From Pseudomonadota bacterium (GTDB lineage: Bacteria > Pseudomonadota > Gammaproteobacteria > Burkholderiales > Burkholderiaceae_C), in the NCBI GenBank assembly GCA_023390985.1, contig JAEWBU010000081.1, positions 1 through 27,764 on the forward strand: DNA of 27,764 nt, written 5' to 3'. Each line of letters opens with the position of its first letter. The first letter of the stretch is position 1. Under the pieces are notes generated by a model. The model saw nothing but the letters and a program-made list of their open reading frames with translations, had not been told where the DNA came from and ran no database searches. A program made the position numbers and the translations under genes. This document shows, one piece after another, positions 1 through 10,521 of this stretch.

Positions 1-1
1 G

Positions 2-3139
<3,138 letters not shown>

Positions 3140-3232
3140 CGCGCGGCGGCACCGTCGCGCGTCGGCGCGGTCCGACCCCATCCCCTAGCGGCGGCCGATA
3201 GCGCGCGGCTCTCGAGGCCTGGATGCTGGCGC

Positions 3233-4228
3233 ATGGCCTGGCAAGACTTCGTGCCCCTGTGGCTGCGGCGAGCAGCGCGTCCGGCCCAGCCGCTGTACCA
3301 GGCTGTGCAGCTGTGGAGCGAGGCCGGCGGCATGCGCATGAGCGCGGCCATGTCCTTCTACGGCATCCTCAGCCTGGCGCCGCTGCTGGTGGTGATGGTC
3401 GGCATCCTCGGCTGGTGGATGGACCGGCAGGTGCTCACGTCGACGCTGGTTTCGCAGATCGGCGCGATCGTCGGCCCGCAGGGCGCCGCCGCCGTCCAGC
3501 AGGCGCTGGCCAGCGCCCAGCAGCCGTCCGAAGGCATCGTGGCCACGGCCATCGGTTTCGGCGTCCTGCTGTTCGGTGCGACGGGCGTGTTCGGCGAATT
3601 GCAGGAAGCCTTCGCGCGCGTGTGGGCCGACGGCGGCCCCGCTCCCAAGCCCAGCTGGTGGCACTCGGCCACGCTGAGGCTGCGGGGCGTGGCGTACATC
3701 CTCGCGTTCGGGTTCCTGCTGCTGGTGTCGCTGGTGGCATCGACGCTGATCACCGTGTTCTCCGGCTGGCTGGGCCAGTACTTCCTGCTGGAGACGCTGC
3801 TGCGGGTGGTGAACGAAGCGGTGGCGTTCGCGCTGTGCACAGCGCTGTTCGTCTCGTTGATGCGGCTGAGCGCGGGGCCCAAGCCGAGGCTGCGGTTCCT
3901 GGTGCTGGGGGCGGTGATGGGCGCGATCCTGTTCAGCGTCGGGCGGCAGTTGCTGGCGCTTTACCTCGCGACAGCGGCCGTGGTGTCGGCTTATGGCGCG
4001 GCGGGGTCGCTGGTGGTGCTGCTGATGTGGATCTACTTCTCCTCGGGCGTGCTGCTGTTCTCGGCGAGCTGCGCGAAGGCGGCGCAGGAGACGTGGAAGC
4101 GCAACACCGGGCAGTACGCGGAAGAACAGCCGCCGCTGCGGCCTAACGGGTATCCGCACCTGCGGGCGGTGGGTGGGACGCGGGTCGCGTCCTCGCGGCC
4201 GGTTCGCCGCGACGCGCGGTACCGCTGA
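3233..4228 (+). CDS. YihY/BrkB-family inner membrane protein
   Basis: This 331-residue integral membrane protein belongs to the YihY/virulence factor BrkB family, once mis-annotated as ribonuclease BN; its molecular role is unsettled. Family features seen are the N-terminal segment SAAMSFYGILSLAPLLVVMV (residues ~38-57), a polar extracellular-type loop, then repeated long hydrophobic stretches consistent with about six membrane helices, including the conserved late segment YGAAGSLVVLLMWIYFSSGV in two adjacent pieces. The tail is short, basic and proline-rich. ATG at 3233 is the first start that keeps the whole family N-terminus, but no convincing Shine-Dalgarno precedes it (nearest GAGG is ~17 bases away). 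It lies 93 bases after metH on the same strand, with no visible functional link. Confidence 0.9.
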   Translation: MAWQDFVPLWLRRAARPAQPLYQAVQLWSEAGGMRMSAAMSFYGILSLAPLLVVMVGILGWWMDRQVLTSTLVSQIGAIVGPQGAAAVQQALASAQQPSEGIVATAIGFGVLLFGATGVFGELQEAFARVWADGGPAPKPSWWHSATLRLRGVAYILAFGFLLLVSLVASTLITVFSGWLGQYFLLETLLRVVNEAVAFALCTALFVSLMRLSAGPKPRLRFLVLGAVMGAILFSVGRQLLALYLATAAVVSAYGAAGSLVVLLMWIYFSSGVLLFSASCAKAAQETWKRNTGQYAEEQPPLRPNGYPHLRAVGGTRVASSRPVRRDARYR

Positions 4229-4246
4229 ACAAGCGATCGAGACGAT

Positions 4247-4267
4247 AGGCGCAAGGACCTTGCGCCT
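4247..4267 (+). terminator. Stem-loop between brkB-like gene and lipoprotein gene
   Basis: A perfect 9-bp inverted repeat, AGGCGCAAG / CTTGCGCCT with a 3-base loop, lies 19 bases after the BrkB-like stop. No T-tract follows, so it may be an imperfect terminator or a structured 5' leader of the lipoprotein mRNA 60 bases downstream. Confidence 0.4.
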
Positions 4268-4327
4268 TGGCGTCAGCCTGCATGCCAACAAGACTCCTGG
4301 CCTTTTCAGCAGTGACAGGAGTATTTC

Positions 4328-5593
4328 ATGCAGAGATCCAAGACCTGTGCGCGCCGCGTGGTGCTTGCGGTTTTTCTTTCTATCGCCGGCCTGGTCGCAT
4401 GTGGTGCTGGTGGAGGAAGCGGCGGGGAAATCGCCGGCCCTGATGTGCCCGACACGCCCTCGGTACCGCCGCCCCCACCGGCGCCACTCGTCTTCAGCGG
4501 CCTGCCGGATTTCGCCTCGGCCAGCGGTGTTCTGGGTCAGCCAGGCTTCGTCACCAGTGCCAGCGGAGCACCCTCCGCGACGAGGTTTTCGGAGCCCATG
4601 GGGCTGGCGGTTTCGGACTTGGGAAGCGTGTTCGTGGCGGATGCCGCCAATCGCCGGGTGCTGGTCTTCAGGGAGTTTCCCCGCAACCTCGGCCAACCAG
4701 CCGATTTCGCGCTTGGCCAGCCGGATCTGGTCAGCAATGATTACTTCGCGCGCGACGACTTCGATGAGCCGGTGTCGGTCTCGGTTGCCAACGGAATGGT
4801 CGCGGTGGCGGACCGATCGGCCAATCGCGTTCTGATCTACGACCGCGTGCCGACCGATGGGAACGCGCGGCCCGCCTTCGTGGTGGGGCAGCCGAGCATG
4901 GACGACAACGTCGACGCGTGCGATGCCTCCACGCTTCTGACGCCGTCCGCGGTGCAGATCACGCCCGACGGCAAGCTGGTCGTCGCGGATACGGGCCACT
5001 CGCGCGTGCTGATCTGGAAAAGCGTTCCCACCGCGGATGGCGTCGCCGCTGACGTCGTTCTGGGCCAGCCGGGTTTCGAAGATTGCGATCGGAACGCCGG
5101 CGGGACGACGCCCAGCCGTGATGGGATGGACGAGCCCGAGGCGCTCTGGAGCGATGGCACGAGGCTGGCCGTCGCCGATACGTTCAACGACCGGGTCCTG
5201 CTCTGGGACCTGGTCCTGATGTCCTCCCCGACGGGCCAGCTGCCGCACCGCGTGCTGGGCCAGCCCGGATTCGATACGGCACCGGTCAACGCGCCGCCGA
5301 CGGCGGACAACCTGAGGAGGCCCCGGGGCGTGGCTTCCAATGGAACGCACCTCGCCGTCAGCGACAACAGCAACAACCGCGTGCTGCTCTGGGACGCCTG
5401 GCCTTCGCAAGACCACCAGCCAGCCAAGAACGTTCTCGGCCAGAAGGATATGACGCGCGACCTAGAAAATGACGGTGCTCTGGACCCGACCGCCGAGACG
5501 CTGGATGGGCCGATGGGCGCGGCGTTCCATCAGAACAAGCTGCTCGTCGTTGATCGCGACAACAACCGCGTACTGATCTACGCGTCTCCCTGA
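4328..5593 (+). CDS. NHL-type six-bladed beta-propeller lipoprotein
   Basis: The product is 421 residues. It opens with a type II signal peptide: basic start, hydrophobic core and lipobox LVAC with Cys at 25, so it should be lipidated and exported, followed by a Gly/Ser- then Pro-rich tether (~26-58). The rest is six copies of one unit. Each has a VADxxNxRVLI-type strand (VADAANRRVLVF, VADRSANRVLIY, VADTGHSRVLIW, VADTFNDRVLLW, VSDNSNNRVLLW, VVDRDNNRVLIY) and a (V/A)LGQP-type signature (VLGQPGF, ALGQPDL, VVGQPSM, VLGQPGF twice, VLGQKDM). Six units fit a closed NHL-like propeller on the cell surface or in the periplasm. Such propellers usually bind ligands or partners; no catalytic residues are evident and the substrate is unknown. 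ATG 4328 has AGGAG seven bases upstream. A terminator follows the stop. Confidence 0.85.
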   Translation: MQRSKTCARRVVLAVFLSIAGLVACGAGGGSGGEIAGPDVPDTPSVPPPPPAPLVFSGLPDFASASGVLGQPGFVTSASGAPSATRFSEPMGLAVSDLGSVFVADAANRRVLVFREFPRNLGQPADFALGQPDLVSNDYFARDDFDEPVSVSVANGMVAVADRSANRVLIYDRVPTDGNARPAFVVGQPSMDDNVDACDASTLLTPSAVQITPDGKLVVADTGHSRVLIWKSVPTADGVAADVVLGQPGFEDCDRNAGGTTPSRDGMDEPEALWSDGTRLAVADTFNDRVLLWDLVLMSSPTGQLPHRVLGQPGFDTAPVNAPPTADNLRRPRGVASNGTHLAVSDNSNNRVLLWDAWPSQDHQPAKNVLGQKDMTRDLENDGALDPTAETLDGPMGAAFHQNKLLVVDRDNNRVLIYASP

Positions 5594-5622
5594 GGCGCCG
5601 CGCTTCTTCAGGCTGGCTCGAA

Positions 5623-5653
5623 GCCCGGTGCATGCAACGGCGCCGGGTTTTTT
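5623..5653 (+). terminator. Rho-independent terminator after the propeller lipoprotein
   Basis: GCCCGGTGC pairs with GGCGCCGGG across a short loop (8-9 bp, one G-U), and the 3' arm runs straight into six T residues (5648-5653). It lies 30 bases after the lipoprotein stop and just before the convergent comM stop. Confidence 0.8.
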
Positions 5654-5659
5654 CTTGGG

Positions 5660-6952
5660 TCAGTCGGCGAATCCTCTCCGGTACTGCACCGCCTCCGCCA
5701 CATGCCCCACCTCGATGCGCTCGCATCCCGCCAGATCGGCGATCGTCCGTGCCACCTTCAGCACGCGATGCGTGGCCCGAGCGCTCCAGGCGAGCCGCGC
5801 GGCGGCATGGTCGAGGAACGTCGCGGCGGCGCCGTCCAGGCCCGCATGCGCATCCACCTCGGCACCTTGCAGCGAGTGGTTCGACTTGCCCTGGCGGGCC
5901 TGCGCGCGCTCGCGCGCGGCGATGCAGCGCTCGCGCACCCTTGCCGTTGATTCACCCACAGGCGCCTGCAGCAGCTCCTGCGGCGCGAGCGCCGGCACTT
6001 CCACATGCAGGTCGATCCGATCCAGCAACGGCCCGGACAGCTTGCCCTGATACCGCGCCACCTGGTCCGGCGTGCAGCGGCAGTTGCGCCGCGGCGCGCC
6101 CAGCCAGCCGCAGGGACAGGGATTCATCGCCGCGATCAGCTGGAACGCCGCGGGAAACTCCGCGCGACGCCCCGCGCGCGAGATCGTGATGTGCCCCGTC
6201 TCCAGCGGCTCGCGCAGCGCCTCCAGCGCGGCTCTCGGGAACTCCGGCAGTTCGTCCAGGAACAGCACGCCGCGATGCGCGAGCGAGATCTCGCCGGGCC
6301 GAGGCGGCGATCCGCCGCCCACCAGGGCCGCCGCACTCGCCGAATGGTGCGGGCTGCAGGTCGGCCGCTGCGCCCAGCGCTCCAGGCTGAAGCGGCCGCC
6401 CAGGCTGGCCAGCGCCGCGCTCTCCAATGCCTCGCGAACCTCCATCGGCGGCAGCAGCCCGGCGAATCTCTGCGCCAGCATGGACTTGCCCGAACCGGGC
6501 GGCCCCACCAGCAAAATGCTGTGCCCGCCGGCCGCCGCGATCTCCAATGCGCGCTTGGCGGCGCCCTGCCCCTTCACGTCCGACAGGTCGGCACAAGCCG
6601 CGCTGACCACGGGAGGACGCGTCTCCACGCGCACCCAGCCCTCGCCCGGCTCCGCCGGCTCCCCGGCCTGAAGCTGGCCCACCACATCCATCAAGTGCTG
6701 CGCCCGCCACACGCGCGCGCCCGGCACCAGCGCTGCTTCCTCCGCGCTGCCGGGAGGCAGCACCAGTTGTGCGGCAGTTCCGCCTTCGTGCAGCGCCAGG
6801 CTCATGGCCAGCGCGCCGCGCACCGGCCGCAGCTCGCCTGATAGCGACAGCTCCCCGGCGAATTCGTAGTCCGCCAACCGCGCGCCGTCGAGCTGCGCGC
6901 TCGCCGCCAGGATGCCCAGCGCGATCGGCAGGTCGAAGCGGCCGGAATCCTT
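5660..6952 (-). pseudogene. comM: comM/yifB Mg-chelatase-like AAA ATPase, 5' truncated
   Basis: ComM is a hexameric branch-migration helicase that aids chromosomal integration of DNA taken up by transformation. The frame shows the family core: KDSGRFDLPIALG at the break, GELSLSGELRPVRG, Walker A GPPGSGKSML, sensor-like SPHHSAS, Walker B VLFLDELPEF, the AMNPCPCG stretch, the zinc-type CxC (RNCRCTPDQV) and the C-terminal RVLKVARTIADLAG helix, ending at TGA 5660. Full-length ComM is ~510 residues and places the KxSGR motif near residue 76; here the homology stops abruptly at that Lys codon (6950-6952). Upstream the frame reads unrelated residues to a TGA with no ATG. The only in-frame start is a TTG near 6877, which gives 405 residues with the ATPase intact, but the conserved N-terminus is absent. 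The junction coincides with a Tn7-like end, so insertion is the likely cause. Confidence 0.85.
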
Positions 6953-6953
6953 G

Positions 6954-7110
6954 TGTCGGCGAACAAAAAGGTTGTGAAGTCCTCTGAAGGAACACGTAAG
7001 TGGTTGTCGCCACTGAACATTTCAGGACCGCAGGAAAGTTCCTGTACACAATTTGCTCGTGAAGTGCGGCGTTGCGTCCGGCGACCTCACCGCACAAATA
7101 GAGCTGAAGC
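6954..7110 (+). mobile_element. Putative Tn7-like transposon end inside comM
   Basis: Immediately at the comM break the sequence reads TGTCGGCGAACAA, close to the Tn7 terminus TGTGGGCGGACAA (recalled). Three direct repeats resembling TnsB-binding sites follow: 6963-6980 ACAAAAAGGTTGTGAAGT, 7048-7065 ACAATTTGCTCGTGAAGT (13 of 18 identical to the first), and 7094-7110 ACAAATAGAGCTGAAGC, one base shorter. A Tn7 right-end site as I remember it, ACAAAATAGTTGGGAACT, matches the first in 14 of 18 positions. The five bases 6949-6953 (CCTTG) would be the target duplication. Heteromeric Tn7-like elements that use comM as attachment site are known, for example Tn6022/AbaR islands of Acinetobacter. No transposase gene lies nearby, so this would be the cargo-side end. 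The far end is not in the window. Confidence 0.6.
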
Positions 7111-7194
7111 AGATGAGCAATTCACTCAGGCGGGAAAGTCAGCAAAGCAGCCCCAAGGGTGTTGAGGAATCGCCGGACGATGGGCGCAGGCCAA

Positions 7195-7761
7195 TCAGTC
7201 GTGCGCATTCCGCCGGCGAATTCGATCCACAACGGTCGCCTCATGGTTTGCCGACGTCGGAATCCGCTCATCGAACGAGATGTCCTGAAGGGGAAAGTCG
7301 GCACTCGAACAAGGCTTCTTCAGCCCGATGCGATCCACGACGGTTTCCTCGTGGTTCACCGAAAGCGGAACCGTCTCCTCAATCTCGTCCTGGTAGGAAC
7401 AACCCCCAGGCGACACGCGAACCCCACGCCTGGTCTGAGCTGCTTGCCATCCCCGGTCAACGAAGATCCGCGAATACCATTCAAGAAGCTCCGAGTCTGG
7501 TAGGAGTTCATCGTCGGCCAGGCCGAACTCCTGCGCCAAGCCGCGGCGCCACTCGGCAAAGGAAATTGACAATGGCCGTGGATCGCGAAGTGCATCCGGG
7601 TAGTCCGAGTAACCCGCGCAGCGACAGAGTCCATCGAGCGCTCTGACGTGCAAGACGAGGGCCATCTCTTTGACTATCTTTGCTAGCTTCTTCAGGTTCT
7701 GCAGGTGAAGCCAGACGGGTGCTTGCATCGGCTTACTGCCGTACTGCGGCTCGTGGGTCAT
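7195..7761 (-). CDS. Accessory protein with LKKLAK-type N-terminal domain and C-terminal repeats
   Basis: This is a 188-residue protein of unknown function. ATG 7761 is preferred over an upstream in-frame start because AAGGA lies six bases before it and the homologous block starts just after. Residues 17-60 hold the block WLHLQNLKKLAKIVK / VLHVRALDGLC / CAGYSDYPDALR. It recurs in the gene at 9953-10201 and has the spacing of the small helical domain with a GYxDWxxL ending that occurs in many plasmid and island proteins. Residues ~68-105 are acidic/aromatic (FAEWRRGLAQEFGL). The C-terminus carries two copies, 36 residues apart, of NHE(E/A)TVVDRI (136-145 and 172-181), each preceded by a similar acidic stretch. 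No signal peptide or membrane segment is seen. It is the first gene inside the putative Tn7-like end. Confidence 0.7.
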   Translation of the reverse strand: MTHEPQYGSKPMQAPVWLHLQNLKKLAKIVKEMALVLHVRALDGLCRCAGYSDYPDALRDPRPLSISFAEWRRGLAQEFGLADDELLPDSELLEWYSRIFVDRGWQAAQTRRGVRVSPGGCSYQDEIEETVPLSVNHEETVVDRIGLKKPCSSADFPLQDISFDERIPTSANHEATVVDRIRRRNAHD

Positions 7762-7943
7762 GCGGAGTCCTTCGCTGTATCGTGCGCATGTGCAGCACTG
7801 ACGCTGTCGACCTGCATTGCAGGTGCAAGTACTTTCTCGCGGCGAAGCATGAAGTGACAAGGACCTGAGGCCAATTCGCTCTTCAGGCCGACTCACTGGA
7901 GCAGCCGAACGAGGCTCGACCTAAGTCCGCCAGTTGGTCAGGC

Positions 7944-8186
7944 TCACTTTTCGATCTCGGTTACGGAATTGCCTGTGGCGCCGAACTGGCTGCCCCAGCG
8001 CAGCTCCGGGTCGTACTCGACGCCACTATCCCGCTCGAAGGTCCACTCGTCCGCGCCGTCGGGGGTGGCGCAGTAGACGAACTTCTCGCTCTCCCTGGTG
8101 ACCTTCAGCTGCATGGGGATAGTGCCTCCCAGCATGCGCGTGAGGGTGTCGCCCACGTGCACATCGTTCAGTTTCACTGCCTTCAT
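7944..8186 (-). CDS. Small uncharacterised protein (80 aa)
   Basis: The product starts MKAVKLNDVHVGDTL, then has alternating hydrophobic/polar residues typical of a small beta-rich fold (LKVTRESEKFVYCATPDG, EWTFERDSGVEYDP) and a flexible acidic end. ATG 8186 is preceded by GGAG at five bases, in a context (GACGGAGCGA) nearly the same as that before the phosphoesterase gene upstream, with which it may be co-transcribed (52-base gap). No catalytic motif is recognisable. I recall similar short proteins on plasmids and islands of Burkholderiales but cannot name a family. Confidence 0.65.
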   Translation of the reverse strand: MKAVKLNDVHVGDTLTRMLGGTIPMQLKVTRESEKFVYCATPDGADEWTFERDSGVEYDPELRWGSQFGATGNSVTEIEK

Positions 8187-8237
8187 CGTCGCTCCGTCAT
8201 CGCCGCACTGTTTGACTGAAATTTGGACCCAGAGTAG

Positions 8238-9083
8238 CTAAGCATTTCCTCTGAGCAGGTGCACTCCATCGCCGACTTGCACCAAGAGGTGCGGATCGAA
8301 GCGCTTGTTTTCCATGGCTCCCGTGCTGAGTGGATACCCCATTGGATTGCAGATGACCGTGCACTCGCGCACGGCGTTTGGGTCACGCACCGCGTAAGCG
8401 CAGGAGTCATGCGTGTGACCGTGGATCCACAGATCCGCCTTCGCGATGGTCTGGTTCGGGAGGTCCACCGCGAATCCTGGCGTCAGGCGGTCGTTGGCGA
8501 ACCGCGGCGCAACCGAATTTCGATGCGGGAGGTGGTGGGTCACGACCACCGTCGGCCCTTCGAACGGCTCGTCCAGTGCGGATTCGAGCCACGCTCGGCT
8601 CCGGTTATGACGCTGGAGCACATGTAGGGGTGTGAGACGCTCTGCCTCGTATCCGCCGTCTCCTCGCACACGCCCCGCGTTGATTGCCCGGCAGTCCATG
8701 AGCCCGGCGACGTAGTCGTTCATCGCCAGCTGCTGTGCGGCTCCACTGCCGAAGTACTGGAAGTCCGTCCAGAGGGAGCAGCCCAGAAACCGTACGCCGT
8801 CAAGTACGACCCGGTCGTCCTCCAGGAACTCGATGCCGGCCTTCGCTGCCTCCCCGCGAATGTCTTCCAGGGTCTTGTCCCAGTGGCCGCGATAGAACTC
8901 GTGATTGCCGGCGACGTACACGGTCGGCTTCCCGCGTAGGTGGCGCGCTGCCCACCCGACTCCTGACGCACCCGTGTGAATGTCGCCGGCGAGCACGACA
9001 ACGTCGGCAGCAGCCAGAGCTTCCGGTCGAGGTGTCCATTCGAGGAACTCGTTATGCAGGTCTGAAAGCACATGGATCTTCAC
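8238..9083 (-). CDS. Calcineurin-like metallophosphoesterase
   Basis: A 281-residue cytoplasmic phosphoesterase of the calcineurin/MPP superfamily. All five metal-binding blocks are present in order: SDLH near the N-terminus (D-x-H), AGDIH, the catalytic GNHE, VVTHHLPH, and GHTH near residue ~220. The dimetal centre should hydrolyse phosphate mono- or diesters; the substrate cannot be told from sequence. GTG 9083 is chosen as start because the family N-terminus begins MKIHVLSDLH and GGAG lies six bases upstream; an ATG at 9122 would add 13 non-homologous residues. It runs in the same direction as the small genes on either side (28 bases from the gene upstream, 52 to the next), suggesting an accessory operon. 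Confidence 0.88.
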   Translation of the reverse strand: MKIHVLSDLHNEFLEWTPRPEALAAADVVVLAGDIHTGASGVGWAARHLRGKPTVYVAGNHEFYRGHWDKTLEDIRGEAAKAGIEFLEDDRVVLDGVRFLGCSLWTDFQYFGSGAAQQLAMNDYVAGLMDCRAINAGRVRGDGGYEAERLTPLHVLQRHNRSRAWLESALDEPFEGPTVVVTHHLPHRNSVAPRFANDRLTPGFAVDLPNQTIAKADLWIHGHTHDSCAYAVRDPNAVRECTVICNPMGYPLSTGAMENKRFDPHLLVQVGDGVHLLRGNA

Positions 9084-9111
9084 GTATCGCTCCGTCAGGC
9101 GCCTGTGCTGA

Positions 9112-9384
9112 TCAGAAAGCATTCCGCCCGCATTGCCTGGATCGGCGGTATAGCTCGGCCTCGAGCAGCCGCACCCACTCGCCGTTCGTGAAACCGGAAC
9201 ACCCGGATCTGATCATCGGCCCATGCTCGCCATCGCCGACGTGCAGATACTGCAGGACATTCACGATGTGCGCAGTGCACATCTGGCTCAAGCGGATCGG
9301 CGTCCCGTCGGCGCGGATCCAAAGCGGGGTCTGGATGGCAATCTTCCATTCAGAGGAGCCGCGAATCTCGCTGCCCTCCGACAC
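9112..9384 (-). CDS. Small uncharacterised protein (90 aa)
   Basis: The central part is protein-like: PLWIRADGTPIRLSQM, then CTAHIVNVLQYL, then EWVRLLEAELYRR. This is the pattern of short phage/plasmid proteins that state a requirement on a displayed ADGxxIxLSxM strand followed by a helix, but no defined family is recognised. The start is uncertain: GTG 9384 is the first possible start after an in-frame stop and has no good Shine-Dalgarno. It is 28 bases ahead of the phosphoesterase gene on the same strand, which supports it being real. Confidence 0.5.
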   Translation of the reverse strand: MSEGSEIRGSSEWKIAIQTPLWIRADGTPIRLSQMCTAHIVNVLQYLHVGDGEHGPMIRSGCSGFTNGEWVRLLEAELYRRSRQCGRNAF

Positions 9385-9756
9385 ATCAGGAGGCGAGATC
9401 CCGCGGCGCGACGACGCAAAGCGTCACCGTGACGCCGCTGGGCCCGTGAGCGGGATCCGCCGGAACGAAGGTGCTTCCATCAAAAACGGCGGAGGTACTC
9501 GTCAATGCACTCCGGACGGTCGCCAGGCCGTAGGCGCCGATTGAAGCTCACTGCCGTGATTTCGGCATCCGCGCGGGATATTCCCGGATGGAGGCGGCCA
9601 CACCGGGGCGCCGATACTCACCGATAAGCACAGTCATGTCTCAATTCGTCTCGGCTGGCTTCGCCGCGGGTAGGTCCAATCGCACCTGAAGAGAGAACTG
9701 GTCCTCTCATATCAATCCCTTGCGAACATGGCGATGTGGATTCGAACCGGGAGCAG
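9385..9756. other. Intergenic stretch, no confident gene
   Basis: 372 bases separate two minus-strand genes. On the minus strand a short open stretch ends at TGA 9480 and reads ISRADAEITAVSFNRR then PGDRPECIDEYLRRF. It looks protein-like but has no start or ribosome site beyond an internal GTG, so it may be the tail of a lost gene. No terminator with a T-tract was seen. Confidence 0.4.
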
Positions 9757-9969
9757 CTAGCCCGAAATGGAATCCGGCGAGTCGTAGAACATGGGCAGGT
9801 GCGCATGCAACTGGCGCAGGTCCCAGTACTCGGGGTAGTGCCTTGCAAGAGCGCTCGCTTGCCGCCGCAAGTCGTCCGGCAGGTCCGGCCACGTCTGAGG
9901 CGACTGCAGCTTCGCGAGAAACTCTCGCGTGTGGAGAATGGCGCGCGTTCTTTCATAGGGCGTAGTCAT
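9757..9969 (-). CDS. BPSL0761-family small protein
   Basis: This 70-residue product starts MTTPYERTRAILHTREFLAK, the hallmark of the uncharacterised BPSL0761 family frequent in Burkholderiales accessory DNA. It continues LPDDLRRQASALARHYPEYWDL, in which the 'LLRHYP' helix is typical, and ends in the family's short acidic tail. It should be a small, mostly helical cytoplasmic protein; no function is established. ATG 9969 has GGAG nine bases upstream. The start overlaps the end of the LKKLAK-domain gene by 17 bases, so the two are probably translationally coupled and their products may act together. Confidence 0.82.
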   Translation of the reverse strand: MTTPYERTRAILHTREFLAKLQSPQTWPDLPDDLRRQASALARHYPEYWDLRQLHAHLPMFYDSPDSISG

Positions 9970-10201
9970 GCGGGAATCTCCAGGGCTCCACAGGTCTATG
10001 AGAGTTGAAGTGCAGCCACCCGTTCGCCCGCCGGTCTGCAATGGAGCAAAGTCCGTCGAGCGCCCTGCTGTGCAGAACGACAGCAACGGCCTTGACGAGC
10101 TTGGCGAGCTTCTTCAGGTTCGCTAGATGAAGCCAAAGGTCCGCCCGAGCCGACCCGGTATCGTCCACAAGAGCACTCGTCACGGTCCCTCCTGAATACA
10201 T
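9953..10201 (-). CDS. Small LKKLAK-domain protein, paralog of the 7195-7761 product
   Basis: An 82-residue protein. Residues 23-52 (WLHLANLKKLAKLVK, then VVLHSRALDGLC) are nearly the same as residues 17-46 of the protein at 7195-7761. The two genes are also clearly alike at DNA level over ~90 bases, so they are duplicates or repeated captures of one module. Beyond that block this protein diverges: the GYSDYPDALR end is replaced by IADRRANGWLHFNSHRP. ATG 10201 is chosen over upstream in-frame ATGs because GGAAGG lies just before it. It is followed by the BPSL0761 gene with a 17-base overlap. Function is unknown; no membrane or export signal. Confidence 0.65.
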   Translation of the reverse strand: MYSGGTVTSALVDDTGSARADLWLHLANLKKLAKLVKAVAVVLHSRALDGLCSIADRRANGWLHFNSHRPVEPWRFPHDYAL

Positions 10202-10521
10202 TTCGCCTTCCACGCGAATGTGTCGTGCAGCGGCATGAAGGAGCAAGCCCTTCAACCGGAAATCGAAGTTCAGGTGATCACTGTCGAACGAACTGTGCAG
10301 GGCGCTGATCTGCGGGCCTCTACTCGTAAGGACTTGGTGACCGGACCGGCCTTGGCGTGCATCTGGGCTGCGATGCACACGCTGCCGATAGAACCTCTAT
10401 TTGCGCTGCAAGGGAACGCGGCCGCAACTGTCGTTCTGATCGTCCTAGAAGAATGCGCCGCTACCCCTTTCTGCAAGCCCGTGAATGTGCTCAGGGTTGC
10501 GCAAAACCGAGGTGAATCGGC
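10202..10521. other. Intergenic stretch, no confident gene
   Basis: 320 bases upstream of the LKKLAK/BPSL0761 pair and therefore likely to carry their promoter. Open frames exist on both strands (plus 10220-10561), but neither has a ribosome site or recognisable protein character. Confidence 0.4.

Noticed and set aside
3185..5416. 743-residue minus-strand open frame
   Set aside because: Antisense shadow of the BrkB-like and propeller genes; composition is Arg/His/Gln-rich and has no domain character.
5952..7097. 381-residue minus-strand ORF crossing the comM break
   Set aside because: Out of frame with comM; a Gly/Ala/Arg-rich shadow. The crossing of the break is accidental.
9480..9620. Short minus-strand frame ending DEYLRRF
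   Set aside because: Looks protein-like but lacks a start and ribosome site; recorded as a possible gene tail only.
9738..9751. tRNA-like T-loop (GGTTCGAATCC on the minus strand), possible attachment site
   Set aside because: The flanking bases do not complete a T-stem (CCCGG against CCACA) and no acceptor or anticodon arm could be found.
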